A stretch of 64,000 nt of DNA, taken from the NCBI GenBank assembly GCA_013397695.1, contig VYZI01000320.1, positions 24,206-88,205 on the forward strand. The letters are read 5' to 3'. The position numbers were made by a program, and so were the translations under genes. The notes below the pieces were generated by a model that was not told the origin of the DNA, did no database searches, and saw nothing but the letters and a program-made list of their open reading frames with translations. This stretch comes from Centropus unirufus. Lineage: Eukaryota; Chordata; Aves; Cuculiformes; Centropidae. This document shows positions 1 to 12,204 of the stretch, piece by piece (the first letter of the stretch is position 1; each line of letters starts with the position of its first letter).

Positions 1-790
1 TAGAAATACTGTGAAAAAATTCTTGCTTGATTCAATGTTATGGTTGTATAAAAGCAGAACAAGTATAAATAAGATCTACTGCATTTTGAGAATTGTCACT
101 TATGCACAGAGTACCTAGGCTTGTTCACTGCTCTTTAATTATGGAGTTTAAATTTGCCTACCAAGCAAACAAAAATATCAGAAAAAAAAAACCTTGTTTC
201 TCACTGCCGTGGAAAATGGTATCATTATTTTGTCAATTGGACTGAATGTCTACAGATGCTTGAGAAACAGATGCTTAAAAAAGAATCCGCATGCACAAAA
301 TCTATATAAGGAATTTGAGAACAAAAATGGGGAGAATGTCTGTTGAATAAACATTTTCAGAATTGTGTCACATGAGCTACCTGACAATGTTATTTTCCAA
401 ACTCATAAACTACGGATAAAATATTTGATACAGTTTCACTCTACTGTTTCCTCCTTGCTTTGTGGCACTATATCCAACCCTGGATGTTCTGCCTCTCTGT
501 TTTTCTCTTATTTTAAACAAAAGCTGGTGCTTTGATCATCTGTGTCATGTGCCAAGACACAAGACAGAAGCTCCAAAGGTGCAGTTGTGCTCCCTGAGAA
601 GAAAGCTTTCTGTTATTGGAAAAAAAATATCTCCGCACTTGAGATTAAAGAAGGGATTTTCTCTTCCTTTGTTTATTCTCCTGCTGTGGGCAAAGTGCAG
701 TTGCCTCTGTGACTGGCCACACACTCATAATCAGGAGTGGAGATGGGTGATTAATGCAAAGGATTGGGTAGGAAATGCAGATGTTTAATC
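1..790. other. Unique AT-rich non-coding sequence
   Basis: I recognise no repeat or gene here. A 108-codon open frame at 462-788 (+) has no recognisable domain, no splice-site context and no coding-like codon bias, so I treat it as chance. Confidence 0.5.
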
Positions 791-799
791 TGGTCTTCC

Positions 800-873
800 A
801 TTGTCACCTGGGCAAGTCCCCTAACTGTGAGGTGCATTCCCTCCACTCTGCAGTGGAGTTAATGACTGTAAAT
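800..873 (+). repeat. Possible MIR-like ancient SINE relic
   Basis: The stretch from tgtcacctgggcaagtcccc through the later gttaatgactgta resembles the conserved second half of MIR-type tRNA SINEs (the cttgggcaagtca...taacctc...aatg pattern). The match is by eye and degraded. It could be chance. Confidence 0.35.
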
Positions 874-1709
874 CTGCATTCATGGGTAAAGAGAAACAAA
901 AGCTTTAGAAATTAAATGAAAATTCATGTTTGTTTTCTTACTGTTTTCAAGGGACATTCTCAAGTAACTTACAATCCTTCTTTAGGAACATAAAAATTTC
1001 ACTAATTTATAAAGAAGAAAAGTCTGTGAGGATGAACAGGAGGAACACCATGGCACACCTGGAGGCTGTGACCATAGCAGGTGTCAAGCTACTTTCTAAC
1101 AGAAGGGAGGGTGGAAGAGTCCCCACTTCTTGCAGATCTGAGGGCATAAACCCATCCATCAAGAAGAAAAGTCCCACCAGAGCTGTTCCCACACTACAAA
1201 ATCTGCCTTTGCTGCCAAACAGTTTTCAAAGGGCAGCTCTAAACAAACACGTGAGGCCAGTGCATCCTGACACCACTCTGGTAGGGCTTTTTATCAGTGG
1301 AGGTTTGGGTTTCATTTATTTATTTATCATCCATTCTTTTACCATCTTAGGACCAGACACTGAATTAGTCCCAAACGGTAGCTCCTCACTGCCAAATAAT
1401 AGGAGTAGGCTATGGGATCCTGCTGAGGGTCCTCCACCACCCACATTGTCTAACTTTTTTTCTCAGAGTGGATCTTCTGTGGACCACAGAAACAAGCCAT
1501 CTCCCAGGCAAATCTGCTAGAGAAGTGACAAGCCACGGGTGATGGGAACATGAGCCAGTCTGCAGTAGTTGACCATGGGGTCAGGAATTGGTCCCTTGCC
1601 CATCTCCGCAGATGCAGCCAAGGGTTACATGTCAAACTAGGGCCAAAACTATTATAGTCAGCACAAATTGTGCAGCTTGTTCTAGCACTGACTTCATGAT
1701 CAGCACAAG
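874..1709. other. Unique non-coding sequence up to the assembly gap
   Basis: A 196-codon frame at 930-1520 (+) lies here, but its translation is low-information (runs of S, P and R) with no recognisable family. I see no repeat that I can name. Confidence 0.45.
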
Positions 1710-1787
1710 NNNNNNNNNNNNNNNNNNNNNNNNNNNNNNNNNNNNNNNNNNNNNNNNNNNNNNNNNNNNNNNNNNNNNNNNNNNNNN
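1710..1787. other. Assembly gap (78 N)
   Basis: A run of 78 undetermined bases. It ends directly against a GGGAAA hexamer array, so the missing sequence is probably more of the same repeat. The true gap length is unknown. Confidence 0.98.
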
Positions 1788-1859
1788 AAGGGAAAGGGAA
1801 AGGGAAAGGGAAAGGGAAAGGGAAAGGGAAAGGGAAAGGGAAAGGGAAAGGGAAAGGGA
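1788..1859 (+). repeat. (GGGAAA)n hexamer microsatellite
   Basis: About twelve near-perfect copies of the hexamer aaaggg, all purine on the + strand, starting immediately after the N run and decaying into ggacggagagggatgg. Long open frames reported through this array and the gap on both strands are artefacts of the repeat. Confidence 0.97.
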
Positions 1860-2346
1860 CGGAGAGGGATGGAGGGAAGGATCTATAGTATAAGTACTTT
1901 CTTGCCAAACTGTTTGAATACACAAAATGTTCATCTACACATAAATTCTTAAAACCAGCCTTTATAATTTGCATACTCCAGACTTCCTTTTGTTTTAGCG
2001 GTTTATACTGTAGTAGAAATGTGTGCTCCACCTCATTCCCATCCCCTAAATGGTTTCTGACATAATCACTGGGGCTGTGTTAAGAATGCAGAATGACTCG
2101 GTCATGCTGTTCTGCCATATGAAACCCCTACTGTCCCAAACCAAGCACAAACTCCATAGTTTCGATTAGACACTTCAAGCATGTATTTCTGAAAATAAAC
2201 ATTATCCCTTATTTTCTGTGACCAGACAAGAAGAGTCACATGCTAAGGACAGCCTTGAAATACCTCATGAAAAACAAAAATAGTGATGATTATTGGTTGA
2301 AACCATGCCCCTTTAATGCATTGTCTAAGGATGATAGTCTAAATAT

Positions 2347-2418
2347 AATCATAGATTCATATCAGAAATGACATTTATTGATAATCATAGATTCATACCA
2401 GAAATAACATCTATTGAT
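2347..2418 (+). repeat. 36-bp tandem duplication
   Basis: Two adjacent 36-bp units (2347-2382 and 2383-2418), each beginning aatcatagattcata, differ at three positions. Just downstream a 13-bp unit gaccccatctaat is also duplicated head to tail (2459-2471, 2472-2484) before a poly-A run. Confidence 0.93.
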
Positions 2419-2644
2419 ACCCCCAGTTAGCTAAGCTAAATTTTTGTACAAGTTAAACGACCCCATCTAATGACCCCATCTAATAAAAAAAAAAAAGAAA
2501 AATAAACACATTCATTTTTTACTATGGTTTTGTCATTCTTTCTTTTAAATCACAGACATATTTATGCTTAAACAAGAGTCAGTTACAGTTCATCATATTG
2601 TTCCAGCTTTACATTTGCAGCAGGACAATACCATTAGTCACTCC

Positions 2645-2700
2645 CAGAACCATAGCCATTAGAGATTGAAGAGACCTTTTAATGTCATCGTGTCCTACCC
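2645..2700 (-). mobile_element. Short, old CR1 3'-end fragment
   Basis: The order agaaccatag, cattagag-ttgaagagacctttt, gtcatcgtgtcctaccc follows the reverse complement of a CR1 3' terminus at low identity. It is only about 55 bp and could be coincidental. Confidence 0.5.
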
Positions 2701-3682
2701 TGATTCCGACTATCCATGGCAACAGACTAACGCTGAACACAAAATTATGACTGCACTGTAAAATGTAACAAAGGAGAAGCTGATTTCCAGTTCTGAGCTA
2801 AATTTTAGAAGGCAGAGACCTTTGCCACCCAAATGAAAGTAATTTGCCTTTCATTTGCAAGTTGTTCAGCAGTGGTGGTCTTTTTAAGCACCCACCTCAC
2901 TTTGGAGCCTAAATAAAAAATTGATTGTTTACCTTGGGCAGACGAACAAAACCAAAAATGGACAAGTCATGTAGAGAGCAATGTTTGATGAAAGAACATT
3001 CCAAACCAAGGACAGCTTTTTTTCTGAAGCTGGGTGAACATGGTTTATCCGCCTTCCTTACCCCCAACACAGGTCCCTGGCTGTCAGGAATAGATGTATA
3101 GACAGGCCTTTCTATACGGACCCCAACATAAACTACTTTTGAGCCGCATTTTCCCCCTCCCTGAAGGAACTACTTTGCTCTGGATCAGACCGAAGTAATA
3201 TTTCTGCAATAGAGGGAGCTGAAACCTGAGACAAACACATAAACATAGGTTGAGAGAGGTGATTCTGCCCCTCTACACCGCTTTCACGAGCACTACACCT
3301 ATGGTAATTAGCCCTTCTTCGGTACAGGAATAATTAGCGTGGGGCTTTGTCATGCTAACACAGATCTGTTGCTTGTAGGACCTGGTCTAAAGTTCATCCA
3401 GGGCTATAGAGTGAACCACATCTTCTCACCAAAAGTGCATTGCACTTCACTGAAATTCACTTGTGAGTTTGCTCATACATATAACACTTATTATTGTAAC
3501 ATAATGAAAACAATAATCAGCCTTCTTTTATTTGTGTTTAATGGAATTACTGCAGCAAATTTATTTTACTTGCAAGAGAAATTACTCAGGAGTTTGAATT
3601 CCAAGTGTAGACACATCAAAATAATGTATCGAGAATTGAGACGTGTGATCCAACTTCTTAGCTGGACCTCTCTCTGTTACAG
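2701..3682. other. Unique sequence, nothing recognised
   Basis: No repeat or gene recognised. The 5' part of a 159-codon frame (3339-3818, +) begins here without a recognisable domain. Confidence 0.45.
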
Positions 3683-3814
3683 GATTTATAGGAAAATTCA
3701 GGAAGAATTAAAACCCTCACAGTTATTGCAGAGATTTAGAGTACTAAAGGATCTGATCTCTCGTATAAACCCACAAGCTACTGCAAGCAGAGACCTGTGG
3801 CAATATAGCACTAG
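3683..3814 (+). other. Exon-like segment with consensus splice borders
   Basis: The 132-bp segment is preceded by a pyrimidine tract ending ctctctctgttacag and followed by a strong donor, CACTAG|GTAAGAG. The one frame open throughout starts in codon position 2-3 and gives a 43-residue basic, leucine-rich peptide (IYRKIQEELKPSQLLQRF at the start). The length is a multiple of three, so a skipped or included exon would keep frame. I recognise no protein family. It may be a lncRNA exon, a cryptic exon, or chance. Confidence 0.2.
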
Positions 3815-4481
3815 GTAAGAGCAAAGTGCTTAAAAATGTGCTTAGACAAAGACATGTATGAAAGGGAAATTATTTTGTAATGGGGAAGATTCATTTCCCA
3901 CTGACATTTCAGTAATCAAACAGAATAAGAGAGAGAGATTCTTAGGTTTTAATATTCAGAACAACTCACATTGAAATACAGAAATACATTGAATTAGAAA
4001 ATTTCCCTTCAGAAGCAATAAAAAGAACTGTGTAAGAACCTAAAGAGTTGGCTCAGAGCTTTGTAAAATGCAGTATTGGGAAACTGAGCACTGGTGGTTT
4101 TATATTTCAAGGATGAGGCAAGATTTTTCAACCTTTAAATTACAGCTTGTGCAAGCAGAACTCTGTTACTTAAGTCTAACAGATTTGCAGCTGTGTCCAT
4201 CTCCAAGGTAATGGGCATTGCATTTATGTCATTCAAAAGGCTGAGACTCAAAATAAATCAAAGAATGAATTAATACTATCCTCTCATTCTCTAAAAGCTT
4301 CTAAACATTACTTGGAGGGATTCTAGCAGAGATAAGAGCAGGTTTTCATAAAGATACTCTTAAAAGAGTTACAGGGAAAGGTAAAAATTATCCTCTATTT
4401 TTTAAACAAAAGACTTGAGAGATATTTGCTTGAACTGTTTATCCAGGCAATCATTGTCAAAGCTTAGTATAAATCTGGTCC

Positions 4482-4512
4482 AAGGTCTAGGCCTTGATAA
4501 GGTCTAGGCCTT
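4482..4512 (+). repeat. 17-bp tandem duplication (aaggtctaggcctt)
   Basis: The near-palindromic 14-mer aaggtctaggcctt occurs twice at 17-bp spacing (4482 and 4499). Confidence 0.9.
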
Positions 4513-4548
4513 CCCCTGAAAAACTCCTGTATGAGAGTACAGACAGAT

Positions 4549-4658
4549 AGAGAAGGAAGGACAGAGCGAGACAAGAAGAAAGAAGAGAGAAGGAGATTAG
4601 GAAAGAGGGAAGAAAAAAAGGAAGAAAGGAAGGGAGAAAAGAAGGAAGGAAGGGGGGG
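4549..4658 (+). repeat. Polypurine (GA-rich) tract
   Basis: About 110 bases almost entirely A and G on the + strand, with GAA, GGAA and AAGG runs and a terminal G7. A frame at 4464-4751 (-) is the antisense translation of this tract and is not a gene. Confidence 0.92.
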
Positions 4659-4659
4659 T

Positions 4660-7600
4660 AAAGTAGGATTGGTTCTGGAAATATAGAAGTGATAATATTT
4701 TATGAAAAGCTTAATAGATAGTATTCTTTGGGTATTGAACATAAGACGCAAAAAGCTGCATATATTTATGACTGATAATATCTGCAGTGATGTTAGCTAA
4801 AATAACTGCTCTTCTTCAGGAACAAAGGCTGAGTTCAATGAAAGGACATAATGTTATATGAGTACAACCACTGGGAAACACCAAACTGGCTTTTTCCCTT
4901 CTGACCTGACACGACAGTGTCACATTCCAATGGAAAACGTAGGCAAGTCTCAGTTCAGCATAAAAACAACAGCCAGGAAAATAGTCTGTAGCAAATAAAC
5001 AGAACTGAAAAATGTCACAACTAAAAGAAACTCACAGCTGGGGCCAACAGCATCTCTGAAAGTCTGTTTATTCTGTTGCCTCAAATCTGACAGGCCCATG
5101 ATGAATTAGAAGAGCTACAACTAAAAGAAGTGCTTGAGGTGAACCACAAATTCTTTTTTTTTTTTTTTGGCACTAGGACTCAGCTGACTTACATACCTCA
5201 TCACAAGATGCAAGGATGTGACTTTTCCCGTCTTACGGTATGGCTTAAAAATAAAGGCCATGATAAAATTAGAAATAGTAATCTTGGAATCTTGATAGTA
5301 TGCAAGATATTCCTTAATACAGCCAAAAGATATTATTTACACTTCAGCTTCGTGATTTGTAGCTTGTGGCTGTCAATATACTGGAATAAATCACAAAGAA
5401 GAATCGGGTTTGCATGGGGCTGAGGTAACGTTGCTGCCTCAGCTCTCCTAAGGATCTCTTTGCTGAATTGGGAAGATTGGGCTGTTAACTTGCGCATTCT
5501 GAAATGAAGGAAATAGTATCTCCTACTTGAAAACATGTAAGGTTTTGCTATATTTTAAAAGGTGGTAGTTAAAATGAATCTTCTGAAACTGAAATTCTCT
5601 GCAGTATTATTTTACCCTGCTGACTAAAAATATTCAGGCTCTGCTGAATATTCCCCTACTGCCATTCCACAAAACTCTGACTCCAGAGAAATTTCTGTTT
5701 TCCCAGAAGGGACAGACAATAAAAAACACTGGCTATAAATGTTAAGCACTGCTGTCCCTATACAGCAAAAAAATAGACTTATTTCCCTTTTCCACAGGCA
5801 GGACAAGGATACTCGTCAAGTGTTCTAGAAGGGTTCTCATCCTTGCTTGTACTGCCACTCCCTGGGCTGGGAAGGAAGAGATGAAGACACGTGTAAGTAT
5901 CCCACCAGCTCCAGAAGAGACTGTGGATCCAAAAGGAGAAACAGGAACACAGTTAAAAATAAATGCTATTCCTGCACTGGCAAGCTGACAGACAGACTCT
6001 GGCACTGCTGTTTTGCCATTTCTACTGTGTAACAACGAAAACAGGCCCTGGTATGGTTCTGGTCCCAATCAGCTAGCAAGTTCCCAAACAAACGCTCTGC
6101 ACAGATACAGAGTTAGGAAAGATGAGGGTCTATTTCCCAATCGAGAGCTTGCCTGCAGCAAGCTTGTTTACGAGACTTCAGTAGGATGAGTAAGACCAGT
6201 TTGTGCCAGCTGGGCAGAAGATCAGCATATGGGTCCTGGCACTGCAGAATTTAGAAGTAGAGGGGTAGCCCTTGTGCCTCACATGTTGATGAGACAAAAG
6301 GTGTTATATTTACTGCTAGGAATGGGATGAAATCAATGTAAGCCCTAATATTAGTAACACTTTTGGAAGAGCCAGGAGACTTGGAGAAGTGAAAAACCCA
6401 GCGTGCATCCTGCAGGTCAGTAAGGGGTGATGTTTCTAGTAGTAATGAAAGCAGCTGGGGTGAATGGATGTGCTGCTCTGAGCAGACAGTAGACTAAATG
6501 AAGTTGACTATCAAATTTAGTAGCAAAAATAAATCCTCTTTAACAATTTGAATTTGCTGAAAAGTGTCACCGCCTCTGAAGGTGCAATAAGAAGTCAAAT
6601 GAAATCCCTAGCAGTTAGTTTGGTAAATTTTAATAATTGCTTTTTCCCTGAGTGATAATTTTATGTCATTACACCTTTTTGAGATTATCATATTTCCCAG
6701 ATTAAAAACCTGTTTCCGTTCCCTTCAAAATCACTCTGAAACAAGTAAGAATTATTTAAATTGCACTTATAAATAAAGAAAAAACATATTTACACTCATT
6801 AGTTTTAAATTCCTTCCCTCTGTCATTCTAACCACAATTAAGTCAAAAGAGGCTGTTAGACACTACCCCTTTAGGAACTCGTTAAGACAGATGAAATGCT
6901 AGGGTTTGACTGTTTCTCTCATTTAATTAGAAGTTAAATTTAGTTTGGGTACACACTGAATCACTAAAGCATATTAACAATTATTTCAGCTGGGTGTTAA
7001 TTCAACTCCCAAACCAGAAAACAGTTTGCATATCCCTGAGCCAAAACTGATGTGGATATTTTCCTTTTAAATAGAGTGAGCTAAACTGAATGTTGATTTT
7101 ACCCTACATCTACTTTCGCTGAAGTTTCTTCATTTCCTGTATGAACCTGTTTTGCAACGGTATTTGCACTTATAAATAACACACTAGATTCTAATGAAAG
7201 ATAAAAGATCTTAAAGCCTTTCTGACTGCCGTATGAGGTATTTGCTTCGCTTATTACTTCCTCACCACATCTTGATTAAAATGCCACACCCCTATAGCTA
7301 CTCCTAACAACAGTTTAGAGCACAAAGAATAGACATACTCAGGGAATGTAAATGCCCCTAAGCAATTTTTCTTCCAGCAGGAGTCACAAGAAATAGTCCA
7401 TCTCGTAGTGGTGTCTTGAACATGAATTTGATGGTCACATGAGAGAAAAATCGATGTTATGATTTTGAAACAGCACTTGCTGTCTTGGTGTCAGCACTAG
7501 TTTTGAACTCAGCTAAACAGGGACAATTTCCTACTGCACCCCAGAGTAAAGATAATTCTGGCAAGCCTGCATCAATTAATGACTTCAGACCACAGGAACG

Positions 7601-7800
7601 CAAGGTGTGCAGTGAGAGCAGACTACAAGGTGCCAAGCACCACAGATAGACCAGAGACATGAATGTGAAGGGAAAGATGAACACAGAGACATCCTTCATA
7701 ATTAATGTTTTCTTTCCACCTAGAAGGGGCTGGAGCAGAAGCAGCATTCTAAGAGTGTGCCTCTGTACCCAAAACTGCAATAGCAAATCTTCTGCTTGAC
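4660..7800. other. Unique AT-rich intergenic or intronic sequence
   Basis: I see no CR1, LTR or gene here. A 15-base poly-T lies at 5154-5168. The open frames in this interval (for example around 5742-6068, - strand, and 7457-7786, - strand) have no recognisable domain. Confidence 0.5.
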
Positions 7801-7940
7801 TGTGGTGGGTTGATCCTGGCTGGATGCCAAGTGCCCGCCAAAGCTGCTCTATTTTTCCCCCTCCTCAACTGGACAAGGGAGCAAAACCTTAATAAGAGGC
7901 CTGTGAGCTGAGTTAAGGCAAGCAGATCACGGTCCCATAG
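7801..7940 (-). mobile_element. Partial avian ERV LTR (terminal fragment)
   Basis: It begins exactly tgtggtgggttgatcctgg and continues with gccaagtgcccgccaaagctgctct and cccctcctcaactggaca. This is the reverse complement of the 3' terminus of a common avian endogenous-retrovirus LTR type (probably class III, ERVL-like). The copy fades after about 140 bp, so it is truncated. The same LTR type recurs more completely at 48784-49524. No retroviral protein remnant lies next to it. Confidence 0.75.
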
Positions 7941-8254
7941 ACTGCCCAGTTGCCTTCTTGCTTGACTGCAATGATGTCCTTCATATAGGTTGACCTTTCA
8001 TACATACCCCAAGAATTACAGCAGCTATAACTTCATACATTTTCCCTGCCTCACCTCCCTAAAGGTCCCAGGCCAGTACTTGATCTGAGAATAAAACTAA
8101 CTGCAATAAAATAAAATTCCATAAAATAGTAATTGAACCCTGCAATTTTTCTTCATGTACCCTCCCAAGGCAAAGAGGATGATGGAGTTAAATACTCTGT
8201 GTCAAGTTATATAAAAATTTGGGCACACAAAAAAACGTGGGACATAGTTCTGCC
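7941..8254. other. Unique sequence, nothing recognised
   Basis: It could be further diverged LTR or spacer. I see no defined feature. Confidence 0.4.
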
Positions 8255-8340
8255 TGCCACCTCAGTCCAATGGAGGCTCAGATCCATCTCTCACATCTCT
8301 AAGATGGTAACCTAACCATTGGACTACACGTCATACAGAA
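8255..8340 (-). repeat. Possible tRNA-derived SINE relic
   Basis: The stretch ending aacctaaccattggactacac resembles the reverse complement of a tRNA-type SINE head (taaccactagaccac). It is degraded, lacks a full clover-leaf, and is not a tRNA gene. Confidence 0.3.
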
Positions 8341-9555
8341 AAAGGAACAACTGGCAGGTTTGCACAGTGGCACATTTCCAAAAGAGGGGGGAGGATTTTC
8401 CTAGGAGGTGGAAATTGTGGATTTGGCTTTTGAGTCCTTCAGACACAAAGCAGAAGAGGGATCTGAATCTCAGTTTCTAAGTGCTTGGGCATGTACTGAA
8501 ATGGTAAAAAAGCAAGGGGAATATCTCCATTTTGTCATTTCAAATTTTTAATTGAAAAAATTAAAAAAATTGTATCCACTGTCAAGAAAAACACTCTGTC
8601 TTCAGAAGCCGAAACTTAGTGATGAGTCATGAGTAGGCAGAGGTACTTTTTCTTGATAGACCATACTTCCCACATGGGACTCCAGGCATACTTCTGCGCT
8701 AGTGGTGTCTCCGCTGTCTTCTCCCTGCTTACACCACTGACTACTCTGGATCCTGTAGCAAGGCATTTCATGTTCAGATAGACCACACACATAGTATTAC
8801 ATCCAGCAGGATGCCTCAGATTCAACTGTTTTACTGTCTTCATGTCTGGGTTCCTAAGACCTAGAATTCACCCTATGTCTCTAGGCATTTCATTGATGTC
8901 CTTAGAGGTTTTTGGTAGTCTGTTAAGAAACTCAACTCTTCTGAATGTCTCCAATCTGAATTACTATCTAGGGATGTAATTGAATGGGGCATCTAATGGA
9001 TACCCCTAGGAATCCATTAGAGCTCCCATACTTAGGTGCATGCCCAGCCTCACAGATCCCAGCTGTAGGACAAAGAAGACACCCAAGCAATTGTCTGCCT
9101 TAGTTTCCAGATGAATGAACTACAAGCCAGAAGGGGACCACCATGTGTTCCAGATGCTCTCCCCTATCTGGGAAATCAGGGATACAGGGACAGCGCTGCA
9201 GGGCATGCTGATTTATCTCCCACTGTAGGTTGCTGACAGCATTGGTTCCTAGTTTAGGCACTTGTAAGAGGCCAAAGGGAAAGGACATTAAGAGGTACCT
9301 TAGTTCTGTTACATCTATTTCTCCACTATATTATACCACTGGATTCTGTATCACTGCAGAATTTTCTGTATTTCCCTGCCTGATACATGAACAAATACTC
9401 CAAGCTTTTGGAAGGACTGTGGTTTTGTTCTTTGCTGATTTAAAGTATAATAATACACATATATTTATATGTGAGATCCATTCCTCTGCTTACAAACTAC
9501 AATATGATTGTTTTGGGGTTTTTTTTGCTCTGTTATATGAACTCTGACTAGTTGG
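8341..9555. other. Unique sequence, nothing confidently recognised
   Basis: I see no CR1 or gene. Part may belong to the same old SINE layer as the preceding entry, but this cannot be supported. Confidence 0.4.
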
Positions 9556-9862
9556 ATCATAGAACCATGTAATCATAGAGTAGTTTGGACTGGAGGGGAT
9601 CTTAAAGATTATCCAGTTCCAACTCCCTTGCCATTGGCAGGGACACCTTCCACTCGATCAGGTTGCTCAAAGCCTCATCCAGCCTGGCCTTTAACGCCAC
9701 CAGGGGCGGGGCATCCATGACTTCTCTGGGAAACCTGTTCCAGTGCCTTTCCACCATCACAGGAAAAAGTTTCTTCTTAATATCTCATCTAAATCTTCCT
9801 TCTTTCAGCTTAAAACCATTACCTCTCATCCTAACCCTGCACTCCTGATAAAGAGCACCTCC
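9556..9862 (-). mobile_element. CR1 LINE 3' fragment
   Basis: The reverse-complement CR1 terminus is visible: atcatagaaccatg, tttggactggaggggatctt, ccattggcagggacacctt, ttgctcaaagcctcatccag, and tcttcttaatatctcatc. It covers the 3' untranslated end (about 300 bp, 5'-truncated). It contains the 61-codon frame at 9663-9848, which is antisense CR1 and not a gene. Confidence 0.93.
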
Positions 9863-9865
9863 AAT

Positions 9866-9910
9866 GATTTTTAAGATCCCTTCTAATCTAAGTCATGCTG
9901 TGATTGTATG
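9866..9910 (+). mobile_element. CR1 3'-terminal scrap in opposite orientation
   Basis: The + strand reads ttaagatcccttctaatct then tgctgtgattgtatg, a CR1 3' end, directly abutting the minus-strand CR1 at 9556-9862. The two copies form a tail-to-tail inverted pair. Confidence 0.75.
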
Positions 9911-12204
9911 AGCCTATGAAAGGGCTAATGAATGAAAAAATTAAAAAATGTATCCAGCTATAGCAAAATACTTATATTTAATAATGTAAAAAGAAAAGAG
10001 ATCACCAACTATATTATTAGAAGGCCATCAAATCTTGAGAAACATATGTATGCAGAACAAAGAAATATAGTGATCAATATGTAACTCATGTATTTAATTG
10101 TTTCTATGAGTGGAGAAAAATATTGTCAATTTAAAAAGAAAACAGAAACAATTGCTCTGGAAGACAACACTGGGCAAATGATTAGAATTAAATCCAATGC
10201 AATGTAAAATGGAAATTTTAGAGCGAACTGCTCAAAGTTTGAGGCAGAGGCAAGGACCAGCTCAAAAACCCCAAATAACCCCTCCAAATTTATAAATGTT
10301 ATAAAAAAGGGCTTGTTAATTAGAGCTAAATTAAAAGGCCAAAATGGTAAGCTATCTCATTAATAAAATCAGAAAAGATTACCTTTTAGTGAAAAATAAA
10401 GATGAAAGACATTTTGAAAATAATTTCAATTAATTCTGTTTTAACCTCCATTACTAATGGAAGCAGTATATAGAAAAAATTAAACAGATGAAAAAGCATA
10501 AGCAAAGTATTGCACACTGATTTTAGACCACTCTAATGACTTAGGAAAAAGTTGGCTGAAATTAATTATTGAATGAAAGCAAGAAGTGGCATAATTCTTA
10601 TGTGGATTTGAATAATTGTCTATTATTGCTTTAAATATTCATTCCAAATGCAATTTGCCATAATTTCTATGACATAGATTGAAAAATATCTCATGAAATT
10701 ATGGCATATTGGTTTGGTGCAACGCATTGAAATTAGGTGTTACTTACTAGTCTTCTGTAGAGTTCAATGTTATCATCTAAACATAGTGGTTAATGATATA
10801 AAAAAAAACAACCCACCCCTGAATGATGGGCTTGTGTTCTTGTGAGACTGAGTGTTTCAGATAATCATGGAGTTGACACGTAGAAGAGCAAAATATAATT
10901 AGAAATAAAAGTAGATAAAAAAATTGCTTTTGCATCCTAGAAAATGCATGTAATAAGGCATTTGGACAAAAACCCAAAAAGCACATAAAATAGAAACTGG
11001 CTTTGGGTTACAAGTGGACAATGAATGAGGGAGGAATCCACCCAGGCTTTGCAGTGCAGTAATCTGTACACAGAATGAAGCCTTGGAGCAAGGCTGGTTA
11101 ACCAAACCTGACCTACAGCATTCAGCAGAGGCCATCTCAGTGGATAAAATAAAACCAAAGCAAATAAAAATATAAGGCAAACGAGTAAGGACATTCAGTG
11201 CCTGACCAACTGATGATGATTCTCAAGCTAGGACTTAGGAGGAAATGACGTTCAAATAAGCTTCAGTAGTTGGCATTGCCAACCTGCAAAGCTGGTTGAG
11301 CAAAACATCTCTTCGTAAGGATCCAGCAGAGAAAGGATGACTGTGCTGGTACCACCACCTGGTCCAGGGATTAATTCCCAGTTTTCCAATAGTGAATTAT
11401 GTCCTAAAATTTGTGGCACTGCCACTTGAGCAGCCTAACCCTATCTGTAGTCCTTGTATATCATGAGTCCAGCAGCTATCCTTTGCAGCCACTTAGTCAC
11501 ACACCTCTCCAACACCAGTGTATTTGTGTGTGATGTCAAGGGTGTGTTTGCGCAAGGAGTTATGAATTATGACAGCTCATCCCTGGTTGGATGGTGTTTG
11601 AAAGCTGGGCCAGGTGGAGATGGTGACAGTTGGCTTGCTTCCACCTATGTTGCTTGTTGGAGCAGGCCCTGAGATGGTTTTGTCAATGAGTCAATTCCAG
11701 GTTTCAGCTGGGTGGATACCAAGTTTTTCCACCCCATGAGGGATTCAATATGTGCGTATGGGCAATAGAGGTAAGCCCAACTGACAGCTCAGATGTACCC
11801 AGAACTTGTGCTTGCCAGGTATATTAACTCACTCTTACTACCTGGCAACCTTTCAAAGTGAAAATAGGTACATTTCAACTAGGAAAACAAGTGTTCATAG
11901 TCTTTATTGCAATATTGGAAACCTTCTTTCTGTTAATATTCAGGTCTCCTTGTCCAAAGAGCTATAAATATTTACAATGCTTTCCCATGTGCCTATGAAA
12001 TGTGTACATCAAACTCGTAGAAAAATCATTTAGTAATATTCAGAACCAGAACATGCCTATATAATATCAGTATAAAAATAAATAGCTGTCAATATTCCTT
12101 ACCATATTATCCAATGGCATTATATCCATATTTTAAAAGGCAGAATTTCTTGGATTGAATTAGATGATCTAAGAGAAAAATTATCCAATAGTAGGAACGT
12201 TGTC
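9911..12204. other. Unique AT-rich sequence
   Basis: No repeat or gene recognised. The open frames on the minus strand at 10777-11194 have hydrophobic, low-information translations without a recognisable family. Confidence 0.5.

Noticed and set aside
930..1520. 196-codon plus-strand frame
   Set aside because: The longest frame in non-repeat sequence, but with no recognisable domain, no coding-like codon bias and no splice or promoter context.
1450..2031. 193-codon minus-strand frame spanning the gap
   Set aside because: It runs through undetermined bases and the GGGAAA array, so the open frame is a repeat and gap artefact.
8302..8335. tRNA-like 5' end on the minus strand
   Set aside because: No complete clover-leaf or promoter boxes. 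At best a SINE relic.
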